Assembly (NCBI RefSeq): GCF_000019785.1
Contig: NC_010524.1
Span: 1,860,001 to 1,924,000 of the forward strand
Reading direction: 5' to 3'
Origin: Leptothrix cholodnii SP-6
Lineage (GTDB): Bacteria > Pseudomonadota > Gammaproteobacteria > Burkholderiales > Burkholderiaceae_C
Length of the DNA stretch: 64,000 bases
Shown here: positions 55,101 to 63,463 of the stretch, in pieces
Position numbering within the stretch: position 1 is the stretch's first letter
Layout of the letters: each line of letters begins with the position of its first letter
The notes under the pieces: model-generated
What the model was told of the DNA's origin: nothing
The model's input: the letters and a program-made list of their open reading frames with translations, nothing else
Database searches by the model: none
Made by a program: the position numbers and the translations under genes

Positions 55101-56033
55101 GCCGATCCCGAGTCGGACGCCGATGCCGCGCGGCTGCAGCGCGCGCTGCAGGACGGCAGCCTGTCGCTGCAGCGCCAGGGCATCCTGCCGCTGGCCGGGC
55201 TGGGCGAGCGCTGGCAGCAGGCCTTCGTGCGCCAGAGCCTGCCGATGCTGGCGCAGTGGCGGATCTGGCAGGAGGCTGCGCCCGAACGCGCCGCGCCGCA
55301 GCCGCTCAACCTGGCCCTGCCGCTCGCCGACGGCGGCGCACTGCAGATCGACGACTGGCTCGACGGCCTGCAGATCGAGGCCACCACCGGCGCTCTGCTG
55401 TGGCTCGACCTGCAGGCCAGCCGGCTGTGTGCCAAACCGGGCAAGAAGGATCAGGGCAAGGGCAAGGCCGGCCCGGTGCGGCCCGACAAGCTCTACCGCG
55501 CCTGGCTGGTGATGCTGGCGGCGGGTGCGGCTGGCATCGCGCTGACCGGCCGCATCGTCGGCCGTGACGTCACGCTGGAACTGAGCCCGCCGCCGGCCGA
55601 AGTGGCCCGCGCCGCGCTGGCCGACCTGACCGGCGCCTGGTGGGCCAGCTGGCGCGCGCCGCTGGCGATCGCGCCCAGGTCGGCGCTGGCGGCGCTGGCC
55701 GAGGCGCCGGTGCTGGCCGACGCCGATCCGTCCGGGCCACGCCCCTGGCCGCTCGACGCCTGGATCGCAGCCGAGCGCACCTACGACGGCGGCACCTTCA
55801 CCCGCCGCGTGCCGCCCGAATCCGACGAGCCGTCGCTGGCCCGCGTCTTCGCCGACTGGGAGGCGCTCGGTGCCCGCGCCGACGAGTTCCAGCACTGGGC
55901 CGAGCGCCTCTACCGCCCGCTGCGCGCGTGGGCGCTGAACACCGAGCGGGTGAAGGCGCAGCCGCTGCCGCAGGCGGTGCTGCTCGACGACGACGCCCAG
56001 GACGACGAACGCGACGACGGCGAGGACGCCTGA
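52149..56033 (+). CDS. recC: Exodeoxyribonuclease V gamma subunit RecC
   Basis: The product has 1294 residues. RecC recognises Chi and holds the unwinding complex together. Landmarks include LLILHGNRLELLLETVLQWLA and VLLVQSNGIAEWLKMSLAQ near the start, PRRVVLFGHSHLPAQTLEALAAL and VEVLHDQLLARL, LEWLLRITEQRCTASELRELIDVAALANRFGL, RAIPFQGVCLLGMNEGDYPRRGVRSDFDLL and HVSWIGRSVRDNTAQPPSVLVAQLRDYL, all typical of RecC. The family has an inactivated helicase fold, and no Walker A motif is visible, as expected. The length is slightly larger than the E. coli protein. It overlaps recB by one base (TGATG). Confidence 0.96.
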   Translation: MRDDSGSGPTPGLLILHGNRLELLLETVLQWLAAHPLAPLEEEVLLVQSNGIAEWLKMSLAQRVGVCAATRVELPARFLWRCYRAMLGRAGAPARSPLDKGPLAWRLMRVLPALAGRPGFEPLAQFLAGPGGPTPDAAPDLPRRLQLAQRLADLYDQYQVYRADWLIDWAAGRAVLTNPCTGAAPVALDAEQRWQALLWQALIRDLGTTDADQPADAPAESAALAVLAGTRPAVHARFVAALAQDEAPQRPLPRRVVLFGHSHLPAQTLEALAALAGHTQVILAVPNPCRFHWADMIDGRELLRSAHRRQPLRNGRDLGALDIADAHAEAHPLLAAWGRQGRDFLRLLDAFEEQLGGAEAGALRGELPRVDLFDDEPGDTLLAQVQARIRDAVPLAEHAALNGPPLDAAAARQRAATDRSIEFHLCHSAMREVEVLHDQLLARLAAAKGSLAPRDIVVMVPDVEVYAPLVRAVFGQYPASDARHIPYDIADLRPRGHHPLLLALEWLLRITEQRCTASELRELIDVAALANRFGLEGDDLPTLGRWLDGAGVRWGLDAEHRASLDLAACGEANTWAFGLRRMLLGYAVGDDPAATPGEPWHGIAPYAEVGGLEASIAGALAELVEALQRWWREARTAATPADWDARARALLAAFFRPATEDERLLLAALHDALAQWREACDEAGYAEAVPLAVLREAWLGTVDEPGLRSRFLAGGVTFCTLMPMRAIPFQGVCLLGMNEGDYPRRGVRSDFDLLAAPGQRRPGDRARRDDDRMLMLEALLSARAQLHVSWIGRSVRDNTAQPPSVLVAQLRDYLAAGWGRPLVDALSVEHPLQPFSRRYFEQTVEQGEPVDGPADETGDETGNDTAALRRGLLTYAREWRAAHAREDAAAAASDPLTAAPTPIDRRPAPADQPPLKLAMLTRFLRNPVADHLNERLGVRLALADEALADDEPLGLHALDESILLRRLVEQGDVQTAQLPASAPAADPESDADAARLQRALQDGSLSLQRQGILPLAGLGERWQQAFVRQSLPMLAQWRIWQEAAPERAAPQPLNLALPLADGGALQIDDWLDGLQIEATTGALLWLDLQASRLCAKPGKKDQGKGKAGPVRPDKLYRAWLVMLAAGAAGIALTGRIVGRDVTLELSPPPAEVARAALADLTGAWWASWRAPLAIAPRSALAALAEAPVLADADPSGPRPWPLDAWIAAERTYDGGTFTRRVPPESDEPSLARVFADWEALGARADEFQHWAERLYRPLRAWALNTERVKAQPLPQAVLLDDDAQDDERDDGEDA

Positions 56034-59000
56034 TGACGCCGCTGAACCCCCTGACGCTGCCGCTGCACGGCAGCCACCTGATCGAGGCCAGCGCCGGCAC
56101 CGGCAAGACCTGGACGATTGCCGCGCTCTACCTGAGGCTGGTGCTCGGCCACGGCGAGCGCGAGAGCGTCGACAGCCCGCTGCCGCGGCCGCTGCTGCCG
56201 GCCGAGATCCTCGTCATGACCTTCACGCGCGCGGCCACGCGCGAGCTGTCCGACCGCATCCGCGAGCGGCTGATCGAGGCGGCCCGGTGTTTCCGCGGCG
56301 AGGCCGAGCCGGCGCCGCACGACCACTTCCTGCGCGACCTGCGCGCCGACTACCCCGGCGAGGCCGAGCGCCGCGACGCCGCCTACCGCCTGGCGCTGGC
56401 CGCCGAGGGCATGGACGACGCCGCGGTGCACACCATCGACGCCTGGTGCCAGCGCATGCTGCGCGAACACGCCTTCGACAGCGCCCAGCTGTTCGACGAG
56501 GAACTCGAAGCCGACGAAGCCGGCCGGCGCCGCCAGGCGGTGCAGGACTACTGGCGCCGCGAGGTCTACCCGCTGCGCGGCGCGGCGCTCGAGACGGTGC
56601 TGTCGCTTTGGCCCGAGGTGGCCGAACTGCAGTCGCAGGTGGCCGGGCTGCTGGGCAAGCTCGACCTGCTGGAGGGGGTGCCCGAGGGCCTCGGCCTGCG
56701 CGACTGGCTGGGCCAGATCGCGGCGCAGCGTTCACAGGAGCTGGCGCAGCTCAAGGCCGGCTGGGTGGAACGTGCCGATTTCATGCAGGGCTGGATCAAC
56801 CAGCACCGCACTTGCAAGCCACCGGTTCTCGCGGGCGCCCGGCTGAAGTCCAACAACGTGTCGGACTGGTTCGACGCCTTGCGCGCCTGGGCAGCGGATC
56901 CGGCGCTCGAAACCCTGGACATGGGCAAGACCGCCCCGACACGCCTGACGCCCGAGGGCATCGCCGAGTGTTTCAACGACGGCTGCGCCGTGCCGGTGCC
57001 GGCCGACTTCGCCGCCTTTGCGCAGCTGATGTTCGCGCTCGGCCAGCGCGCGCCGCTGCACGAGCCGCTGCAGCGCCACGCCGCCTTCGGCGTCGCCCGC
57101 CGGCTGGCCGCGCTCAAGCGCCAGGCCGGGCGTTTCGGTTACGCCGACCTGGTCGAGCGGCTCGACGCCGCGTTGCATGGCCCGGCCGGCGAGCGCCTCG
57201 CGCAGCGCATCCGCACGCAGTACCCGCTGGCGCTGATCGACGAGTTCCAGGACACCTCGCCGCTGCAGTACCGGCTGTTCGACCGGCTCTACGACGTGGC
57301 CGCGAACCGCGCCGACACCGGCCTGCTGCTGATCGGCGATCCGAAGCAGTCGATCTACGGTTTCCGCGGCGCCGACATCTACAGCTACCTGAAGGCGCGT
57401 GAGGCGACCGCCGAGCGGCGCTACATGCTGACCACCAACTTCCGCTCGACGGCGGCGCTGGTGGCGGCGGTCAACACGCTGTTCGAGCAGGCCGAGGCGG
57501 CCCGGCCCGAGGGCGCGTTCGCGCTCGGCAAGGACGAATCGCGGGCGCTGCCGTTCGACCCGGTCGCTGCCCGTGGTCGCGGCGAGGTGCTGGTGGCGGG
57601 CGGCGCCGCGCTGCCGGCGCTGCAGCTGGCGTGGCTGCCGGGCGCCGGGCAGGCGCAGGTCCAGCGCCGCGAGCTGGCCGATCACGCCGCCGCGCAGCTG
57701 GTGGCCTGGCTGGCCGATCCGACCTGCGGCTGGTCCGAGGGCGACGCGCCGCTGCGCCGGCTGCGGCCGAGCGATGTCGCGGTGCTGGTGCGCGACCAGC
57801 ACGAGGCCGCGGCGATCCGGCGCGCGCTGCAGCGGCGCGGTGTGCACTCGGTCTACCTGTCGGACAAGGACAGCGTCTACGCCAGCGCCGAAGCCGCCGA
57901 CCTGCTGCGCTGGCTGATGGCGGTGGCGCAGCCGCTCGACGGCCTGCTGGCCCGCGCCGCCTACGCCAACGCCAGCTGGGACCTGGGCCTGGACGAACTG
58001 GCCGCCCACGTGCACGACGAAACCGCCTGGGACGCCCGGCTGGCGCTGCTGCAGCAGCTGCACGGCGTCTGGCAGCGCCAGGGCGTGCTGACCATGCTGC
58101 GCCAGACGCTGCACGCGCTCGACCTGCCGGCGCGCTGGCTGGCCGAAGGCAACGAGGCGGCCGGCGAGCGCCGCCTGACCAACGTGCTGCACCTGGGCGA
58201 GCTGCTGCAGGCCGCCAGCGCGCACCTCGAGGGCGAGGCCGGGCTGATCCGCTGGCTGGCCGCGATGGTGCGCGGCGGCGGGGATGGCGCCCAGGGTGGC
58301 AGCGGGATGGGTGGCTCGGCCGCAGCCGCCGGGGCAGGCGGCGACGCCCACATCGTGCGGCTCGAAAGCGACGCGCAACTGGTGCAGGTGGTCACGGTAC
58401 ACAAGTCCAAGGGCCTCGAATACCCGGTCGTGATGCTGCCGTTCGCCAACAGCGCACGCGCCTGGCGCAAGAAGCGCCACGGCGCGCTCGAGTGGGTGGA
58501 CGACGACGGCCGGCGCGCACTCGATTTCGCGCAGCAGCCCGAGCATGTCGCGGCCGCCGAGCGCGAGCGTCTGCGCGAGGACCTGCGGCTGTTCTACGTG
58601 GCGCTGACCCGCGCCCGCCACGCGCTGTGGCTGGGCATCGGCGTGCCGCCGACCGGCCGCAACGGCTCGGCGGGCCCGCTGTCGGCGCTCGGCTACCTGC
58701 TGGCCGGCGACCAAGGGCTGCGCGAGGACTCGCTGGGCAGCGTCTTGCAGGCGCTGTGCGACGTGAGCGACCCGCCGGCCACGCGCAGCGTCTGCCTCGA
58801 TGTTCCCGCCCAGCGCGTGCGCTGGCGCGACGACCGGGCACAGCCGCCGCTGCACCTGCCGCCGGTCTTCCAGGCCGAGTTCGAGCGGCGCTGGGCGATC
58901 GGCAGCTTCTCGGGGCTGGTGCGCGATCTGGGCGAGAGGGGGGCCGGTGCCGGCGTGCCGGCCACGCCGCATGGCGCGACCGACCTGCTGCGCACCGAGC

Positions 59001-59851
59001 AGCTGCAGGAGGAGCTGGCGCAGATGGCGCAGCTGACGCAGATGGCGGCCCAGGCCGACGGGCAGCCGGCCGCGCCCTCCGGCAGCCGTGCCGCCGCGAT
59101 CGCCGGTTCCGTGCCGACGTGGCACGGGTTTCCGCGTGGCGCGTTGCCCGGCAACTTCCTGCACGACCAGCTTCAGTGGCTGGCCGAGGAGGGTTTCGAG
59201 CGTGCCGGCGAGTCCGGTGTCGCAGCCGCGCTGCTGCGGCGCTGCGAGCGCGCCGGCCATGCGCAGCACGCCGCCGGGGCGGTCGACTGGCTGCAGCAGC
59301 TGCTGGCCACGCCGCTGCCGCCGCTCGGCGCGAGCCTGGCCGAGGTCGACCGGCTGCTGCCCGAGATGGAGTTCTGGATGCCCAGCGTCGCGCTGCGCAG
59401 CGCCGAGCTCGACCGCATCTGCCAGCAGCACCTGCTGCCCGGCCAGCCGCGCCCGGCGCTGGTGTCGCGCCAGCTCGACGGCCTGCTGATGGGCTTTGCC
59501 GACCTGGTGTTCGAACACGGCGGACGCTGGTGGGTGCTCGACTACAAGTCCAACGCGCTCGGCGCCACCGATGCCGACTACACGCCGGCCGCGCTGTCGC
59601 AGGCGATGCTGGCGCACCGCTACGAGCTGCAGGCCGCGATCTACCTGCTGGCGCTGCACCGCCTGCTGCGCAGCCGGCTGGGCGACGACTACGACCCGGC
59701 ACGGCAGCTCGGCGGCGCGCTCTACCTGTTCCTGCGTGGTTTCAAGGGCCCGGCGGCGGGCTGCGTGCACCTGAGCGCCGAGCCCGCGTGGCTGGACGCA
59801 CTCGACGCCGCCCTGTCGGCGGATCCTTGCGCGGTGGAGAGCCAACGATGA
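56033..59851 (+). CDS. recB: Exodeoxyribonuclease V beta subunit RecB
   Basis: The product has 1272 residues from the ATG at 56033-56035, coupled to the recC stop codon. The SF1 helicase begins with Walker A HLIEASAGTGKTWTIAALY (GTGKT at 22-26) and continues with ILVMTFTRAATRELSDRIRERL, LALIDEFQDTSPLQYRLFDRLY (Walker B), LLIGDPKQSIYGFRGADIYSYL and TVHKSKGLEYPVVMLPF. The C-terminal RecB nuclease domain has MGFADLVFEHGGRWWVLDYKSNALG near residues 1151-1175, with the catalytic Asp and the DYK motif. The protein unwinds and degrades double-stranded ends, and after Chi it loads RecA. It ends with ATGA overlapping recD. Confidence 0.97.
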   Translation: MTPLNPLTLPLHGSHLIEASAGTGKTWTIAALYLRLVLGHGERESVDSPLPRPLLPAEILVMTFTRAATRELSDRIRERLIEAARCFRGEAEPAPHDHFLRDLRADYPGEAERRDAAYRLALAAEGMDDAAVHTIDAWCQRMLREHAFDSAQLFDEELEADEAGRRRQAVQDYWRREVYPLRGAALETVLSLWPEVAELQSQVAGLLGKLDLLEGVPEGLGLRDWLGQIAAQRSQELAQLKAGWVERADFMQGWINQHRTCKPPVLAGARLKSNNVSDWFDALRAWAADPALETLDMGKTAPTRLTPEGIAECFNDGCAVPVPADFAAFAQLMFALGQRAPLHEPLQRHAAFGVARRLAALKRQAGRFGYADLVERLDAALHGPAGERLAQRIRTQYPLALIDEFQDTSPLQYRLFDRLYDVAANRADTGLLLIGDPKQSIYGFRGADIYSYLKAREATAERRYMLTTNFRSTAALVAAVNTLFEQAEAARPEGAFALGKDESRALPFDPVAARGRGEVLVAGGAALPALQLAWLPGAGQAQVQRRELADHAAAQLVAWLADPTCGWSEGDAPLRRLRPSDVAVLVRDQHEAAAIRRALQRRGVHSVYLSDKDSVYASAEAADLLRWLMAVAQPLDGLLARAAYANASWDLGLDELAAHVHDETAWDARLALLQQLHGVWQRQGVLTMLRQTLHALDLPARWLAEGNEAAGERRLTNVLHLGELLQAASAHLEGEAGLIRWLAAMVRGGGDGAQGGSGMGGSAAAAGAGGDAHIVRLESDAQLVQVVTVHKSKGLEYPVVMLPFANSARAWRKKRHGALEWVDDDGRRALDFAQQPEHVAAAERERLREDLRLFYVALTRARHALWLGIGVPPTGRNGSAGPLSALGYLLAGDQGLREDSLGSVLQALCDVSDPPATRSVCLDVPAQRVRWRDDRAQPPLHLPPVFQAEFERRWAIGSFSGLVRDLGERGAGAGVPATPHGATDLLRTEQLQEELAQMAQLTQMAAQADGQPAAPSGSRAAAIAGSVPTWHGFPRGALPGNFLHDQLQWLAEEGFERAGESGVAAALLRRCERAGHAQHAAGAVDWLQQLLATPLPPLGASLAEVDRLLPEMEFWMPSVALRSAELDRICQQHLLPGQPRPALVSRQLDGLLMGFADLVFEHGGRWWVLDYKSNALGATDADYTPAALSQAMLAHRYELQAAIYLLALHRLLRSRLGDDYDPARQLGGALYLFLRGFKGPAAGCVHLSAEPAWLDALDAALSADPCAVESQR

Positions 59852-62067
59852 GCCCTCATGTGCCCGATGGTCAGGTCGATCTGTTCGGCCCGGTGTCCGG
59901 CCAATTGCCTGGCCATCCGACGGGCGAGCCGGCCGAGCCGGGGGATGCCCCGTCACCGTCCGCCGTGCTGGCCGAACTCGCTGCCTGGGCCGAAGCCGGC
60001 TGGCTGCGCGCGCTCGACCTGTCGCTGGCGCGCCTGCTGGTGCAGCAATGCCCGGATGCCTCGGCGCATCTGGCGCTGGCCGCCGCGCTGCTGGCGCACA
60101 ACGAGGGCCGCGGCCACACCTGCCTGCCGCTGGACGAATGGCTGGCGTCGGTCGACGAGGCCGCCGCGCCCACCGCCCCCGGCGGGTCGCACGCCCGGCC
60201 CCTCACCGAGCCGTGGCTGGATGGCCCGGCCGATGCGCAGGCCGCACTCGCCCGACAGCTGCGTGCGCTCGGCACCGATCCCGGCGAGTGGCGCGCCGCC
60301 TTGCTGTGCAGCGGCGCGGTGGCCGCCGCGGGCGAGATCGTGGCGACCGGCCTGGCGAGCCCGCTGATCCTGTCCGGCAGCCGGCTCTACCTGCGCCGCC
60401 ATTTCCGCGACGAGCAGGCCGTGGCGCAGGCGGTGGTCGGGCGCGCCGCCGCCGCGATGCCGGTGGCCGAAGGGGCGCCGCAGGCGCAGCCGCATGCGGG
60501 CACCGAGCCACCGGACGCCGCGCAGGTGCGCCTGTGGCTCGACCGCCTGTTCGGCGGTCCGCCCGCGCCGGATCGTTTCGACTGGCAGCGCAGCGCCTGC
60601 GCGATCGCGTTGCGCGGCCGGCTGGCGCTGATCACCGGCGGGCCGGGCACCGGCAAGACCTACACCGTGGCGCGGCTGCTGGCGCTGGTGATGGCGGTGC
60701 ATCCGCAGCCGCAGGCGCTGCGCATCGCGCTGGCGGCGCCCACCGGCAAGGCGGCGGCGCGGCTCAAGCAGTCGATCGACAGCGCGCTGCAGCAGCTGGC
60801 CGCGGCGCTGCCGGGGGCGCTCGACTGGGGTCTGCTGCAGCAGCGCCTGTCGCAGTCGCTGACGCTGCACAAGCTGCTGGGTGCGCGGCCGGACACCCGC
60901 CGTTTCGGCCGCGATGCGCGCCATCCGCTCGAGGTCGACCTGCTGGTGGTGGACGAGGCGTCGATGGTCCACCTCGAGATGATGGCCGCGCTGCTGGCCG
61001 CGCTGCCGCCGGCGTCACGGCTGGTGCTGCTGGGCGACAAGGACCAGCTGGCGTCGGTCGAGGCCGGTGCGGTGCTGGGCGACCTGTGTGTCGACGCCGC
61101 CGCGGGCGGTTACGACGAGGACACCGCCGCCTGGATCCAGGCCTGTGTCGGCCAGGCGCTGCCGCAGCCGTTCCGCTGCGGCCAGCCGGGCCCGCTGGCG
61201 CAGCAGACCGTGATGCTGCGCGAGAGCCGGCGCTTCGAGGGCCCGATCGGCGCACTCGCGCTGGCGGTCAATGCCGGTGATGTGACCGCAGCGCGCCGGC
61301 TGCTCGGGCTGGGCGTGCCGGCGCCGGCCGACGACGGCAGCCTGCGCGCGCCGACGGGTGTCACGCCCGCTGCGGTCTGTGATCTGGCCGTGCACGGACG
61401 CGCCGGCAACGACGCTTCGGCGACCGGCTTCGTCAACTATCTGCGCCTGCTGCGCGAGGGCGCGCCCAGGCGCGCCGACGGGCCGAGTCCGGACGGCGTG
61501 CGAGCGGTTCTGCAGGCCTTCGAGCGTTGCCGGGTGCTGTGCGCGGTGCGCGAGGGCGAGTGGGGCGTCGCCGGGCTGAACGCGGCGATCGAGCGCCAGC
61601 TGCGCCAGCAGGGCTGGATCGCGCGCCAGGGCGAGTGGTACGAGGGCCGGCCGGTGATGGTGACGCGCAACGATCCGGCGCTCGGTGTCTTCAACGGCGA
61701 CATCGGCCTGGCGCTGCGCGGGCCGGCGCAGCCGGGGGGGGCCCAGGGGGCGGGCGGCCCGTTGCGGGTCTGGTTTCTCGATGGCGAGCAGCCGCGCTCG
61801 GTGCTGGCCAGCCGGCTCGCCGCGGTCGAGACGGCGTACGCGATGACGGTGCACAAGTCGCAGGGCTCGGAGTTCGAGCACACGGTGCTGGTGCTGCCGC
61901 CGCACGCCAACCCGGTGCTGACGCGCGAGCTGGTCTACACCGGCATCACGCGGGCGCGGCGGGCGTTCACGCTGGTCGCGCCCGAGCCGGCGGTGTTCGA
62001 CCTGGCGTTGCAGCGGCGCACCCGGCGCGCCAGCGGCCTGCCCGATCTGCTGGCGGCCGGCGCCTGA
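59848..62067 (+). CDS. recD: Exodeoxyribonuclease V alpha subunit RecD
   Basis: The product has 739 residues from the ATG at 59848-59850, which overlaps the recB stop codon. It is an SF1B 5'-3' helicase. A variable N-terminal domain (about 1-170) is followed by Walker A LALITGGPGTGKTYTVARLLAL (GKT near 268-271), Walker B VDLLVVDEASMVHLEMMAALLAALPPASRLVLLGDKDQLASVEAGAVL, LRESRRFEGPIGALALAVNAGD and, near the end, AMTVHKSQGSEFEHTVLVLPP with YTGITRARRAFTLV. It is the last gene of the operon; no terminator was seen in the short gap to the convergent binding-protein gene. Confidence 0.96.
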   Translation: MSPHVPDGQVDLFGPVSGQLPGHPTGEPAEPGDAPSPSAVLAELAAWAEAGWLRALDLSLARLLVQQCPDASAHLALAAALLAHNEGRGHTCLPLDEWLASVDEAAAPTAPGGSHARPLTEPWLDGPADAQAALARQLRALGTDPGEWRAALLCSGAVAAAGEIVATGLASPLILSGSRLYLRRHFRDEQAVAQAVVGRAAAAMPVAEGAPQAQPHAGTEPPDAAQVRLWLDRLFGGPPAPDRFDWQRSACAIALRGRLALITGGPGTGKTYTVARLLALVMAVHPQPQALRIALAAPTGKAAARLKQSIDSALQQLAAALPGALDWGLLQQRLSQSLTLHKLLGARPDTRRFGRDARHPLEVDLLVVDEASMVHLEMMAALLAALPPASRLVLLGDKDQLASVEAGAVLGDLCVDAAAGGYDEDTAAWIQACVGQALPQPFRCGQPGPLAQQTVMLRESRRFEGPIGALALAVNAGDVTAARRLLGLGVPAPADDGSLRAPTGVTPAAVCDLAVHGRAGNDASATGFVNYLRLLREGAPRRADGPSPDGVRAVLQAFERCRVLCAVREGEWGVAGLNAAIERQLRQQGWIARQGEWYEGRPVMVTRNDPALGVFNGDIGLALRGPAQPGGAQGAGGPLRVWFLDGEQPRSVLASRLAAVETAYAMTVHKSQGSEFEHTVLVLPPHANPVLTRELVYTGITRARRAFTLVAPEPAVFDLALQRRTRRASGLPDLLAAGA

Positions 62068-62097
62068 CCCGACGTGATGCGCCGCGGCTGAGCGCGC

Positions 62098-63276
62098 TCA
62101 CATCTTGCAGCCGCGCGCCGGATCGGCCAGGCCCTTGGCGGCCACGCCGATCGCCTTGTTGGCCTTGCCGACCACCTGGCGCAGGTAGAAATCCTGCACC
62201 GGGTTGTGGGCGCGGCTCAAGGTGAACGGGCCGCGCGGGCTGTCGATCCGGGCCGCTTCCATCGCCTTGACCAGGCCGTCGCGGTTCTTGATGTCGCCCT
62301 TGACCGCGGTGAGCCCGGCGCCCAGCAGCTGCGCCGCGTCGTAGCCCTGCACGGCGTAGACGTCGGGCTGCAGCTTGTAGGTCTTGGCGTACTGCAGGCG
62401 GAAGGCCTGGTCGCGCTTGTTGCTCAGGTCGTCGGCATAGTGCAGCGCGGTGACGATGCCCTGGGCGGCGTCGCCCTGCGCCTCGAGCGTGCCGTCGGTC
62501 AGGAAACCCGAGGCGTAGAGCGGGATCCTGTCCTTCAGGCCGGCGGCCTGCCAGTCCTTGACGAACTTGACCGCGCCGGCGCCGGCGAAGAAGACGAACG
62601 CGACGTCGGGCTTGAGCGCCGCCACCTCGGTCAGCAGGGCCTGGAACTCGACCGTCGGGAACGCCAGGTTGAGTTCCTTCACGACCTTGCCGCCACCGCC
62701 CTCGAAGGCCTCCTTGAAGCCGCGCACGGTCTCGTCGCCGGCGGCGTATTTCCAGGTCAGCGTGACGGCGGTCTTGAACTTGCGCTCGCCGGCCACCTTG
62801 CCGATGGCGTAACCCGGCTGCCAGTTGCTGAACGAACTGCGGAAGATGTTGGGCGCGCACAGCGCGCCGGTGACGGCATCGGCGCCGGCGTTGGGCACGA
62901 TCAGCAGGGTGTTGTTGTCCTTGGCGACCTTGGCCATCGCCATCGCCACGCCCGAGTGCACGCTGCCGACCATGACGTCGACCTGGTCGCGCTTGACCAG
63001 CTTGTTGGCGTTGTCGGATGCCTTGGCCGGGTCGGACTCGTCGTCGACCTTGAAGAACTCGACCTGCCGGCCACCGAGCTGGCCACCCTGTTCGTCGAGG
63101 TACTGGCGAAAGCCGTTCTCGATCGCCACGCCGAGTGCGGCGTAGGTGCCGGTGTAGGGCAGCATCAGGCCGACCTTGATCTTTTCCTGCGCGATCGTCG
63201 CACCGGCCAGCGGCAGCAGCGCGAGGGCGAGCAGGCGGCGGGCCAGGCGGGTCGGGTGTTGAGCTCGGTGGTTCAT
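62098..63276 (-). CDS. ABC-transporter periplasmic substrate-binding protein, branched-chain amino acid (LivK) type
   Basis: The product has 392 residues. The ATG at 63274-63276 follows AAAGGAG and opens a signal peptide (RLLALALLPLAGATIA, cleavage near residue 29). The mature part has IKVGLMLPYTGTYAALGVAIENGFRQYLDEQ, VDVMVGSVHSGVAMAMAKV, LLIVPNAGADAVTGALCAPNIFRSSFSNWQ and DVYAVQGYDAAQLLGAGL, the Peripla_BP_6/LivK fold. Ligands of this family range from Leu/Ile/Val to aromatic acids and amides. No transport permease or ATPase lies beside it, so its partner is encoded elsewhere. Confidence 0.9.
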   Translation of the reverse strand: MNHRAQHPTRLARRLLALALLPLAGATIAQEKIKVGLMLPYTGTYAALGVAIENGFRQYLDEQGGQLGGRQVEFFKVDDESDPAKASDNANKLVKRDQVDVMVGSVHSGVAMAMAKVAKDNNTLLIVPNAGADAVTGALCAPNIFRSSFSNWQPGYAIGKVAGERKFKTAVTLTWKYAAGDETVRGFKEAFEGGGGKVVKELNLAFPTVEFQALLTEVAALKPDVAFVFFAGAGAVKFVKDWQAAGLKDRIPLYASGFLTDGTLEAQGDAAQGIVTALHYADDLSNKRDQAFRLQYAKTYKLQPDVYAVQGYDAAQLLGAGLTAVKGDIKNRDGLVKAMEAARIDSPRGPFTLSRAHNPVQDFYLRQVVGKANKAIGVAAKGLADPARGCKM

Positions 63277-63383
63277 GCGGGTCTCCTTTTGTGGGCGGAC
63301 GATGCATGAAAAGAGCGGGCGCAACCATCCGGGCTTGCGCCGGGGCGTGGCAGGCGGCGTCGCCGCAGTCGCGGCGCAGCCAC

Positions 63384-63419
63384 AAAAAAAGCGGTGGGAC
63401 GCTTGCGCGCCACCACCGC
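63384..63419 (-). terminator. Terminator after the TRAP permease gene
   Basis: On the minus strand GCGGTGG (63413-63419) pairs with CCACCGC (63391-63397) across a 15-base loop, followed by seven T (63384-63390). It lies 44 bases downstream of the permease stop codon and upstream of the binding-protein gene. Confidence 0.75.
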
Positions 63420-63463
63420 CGGTGTCGATGCCCGCGGCGCCGCCGAAGCGGCTGCCGCTGCGG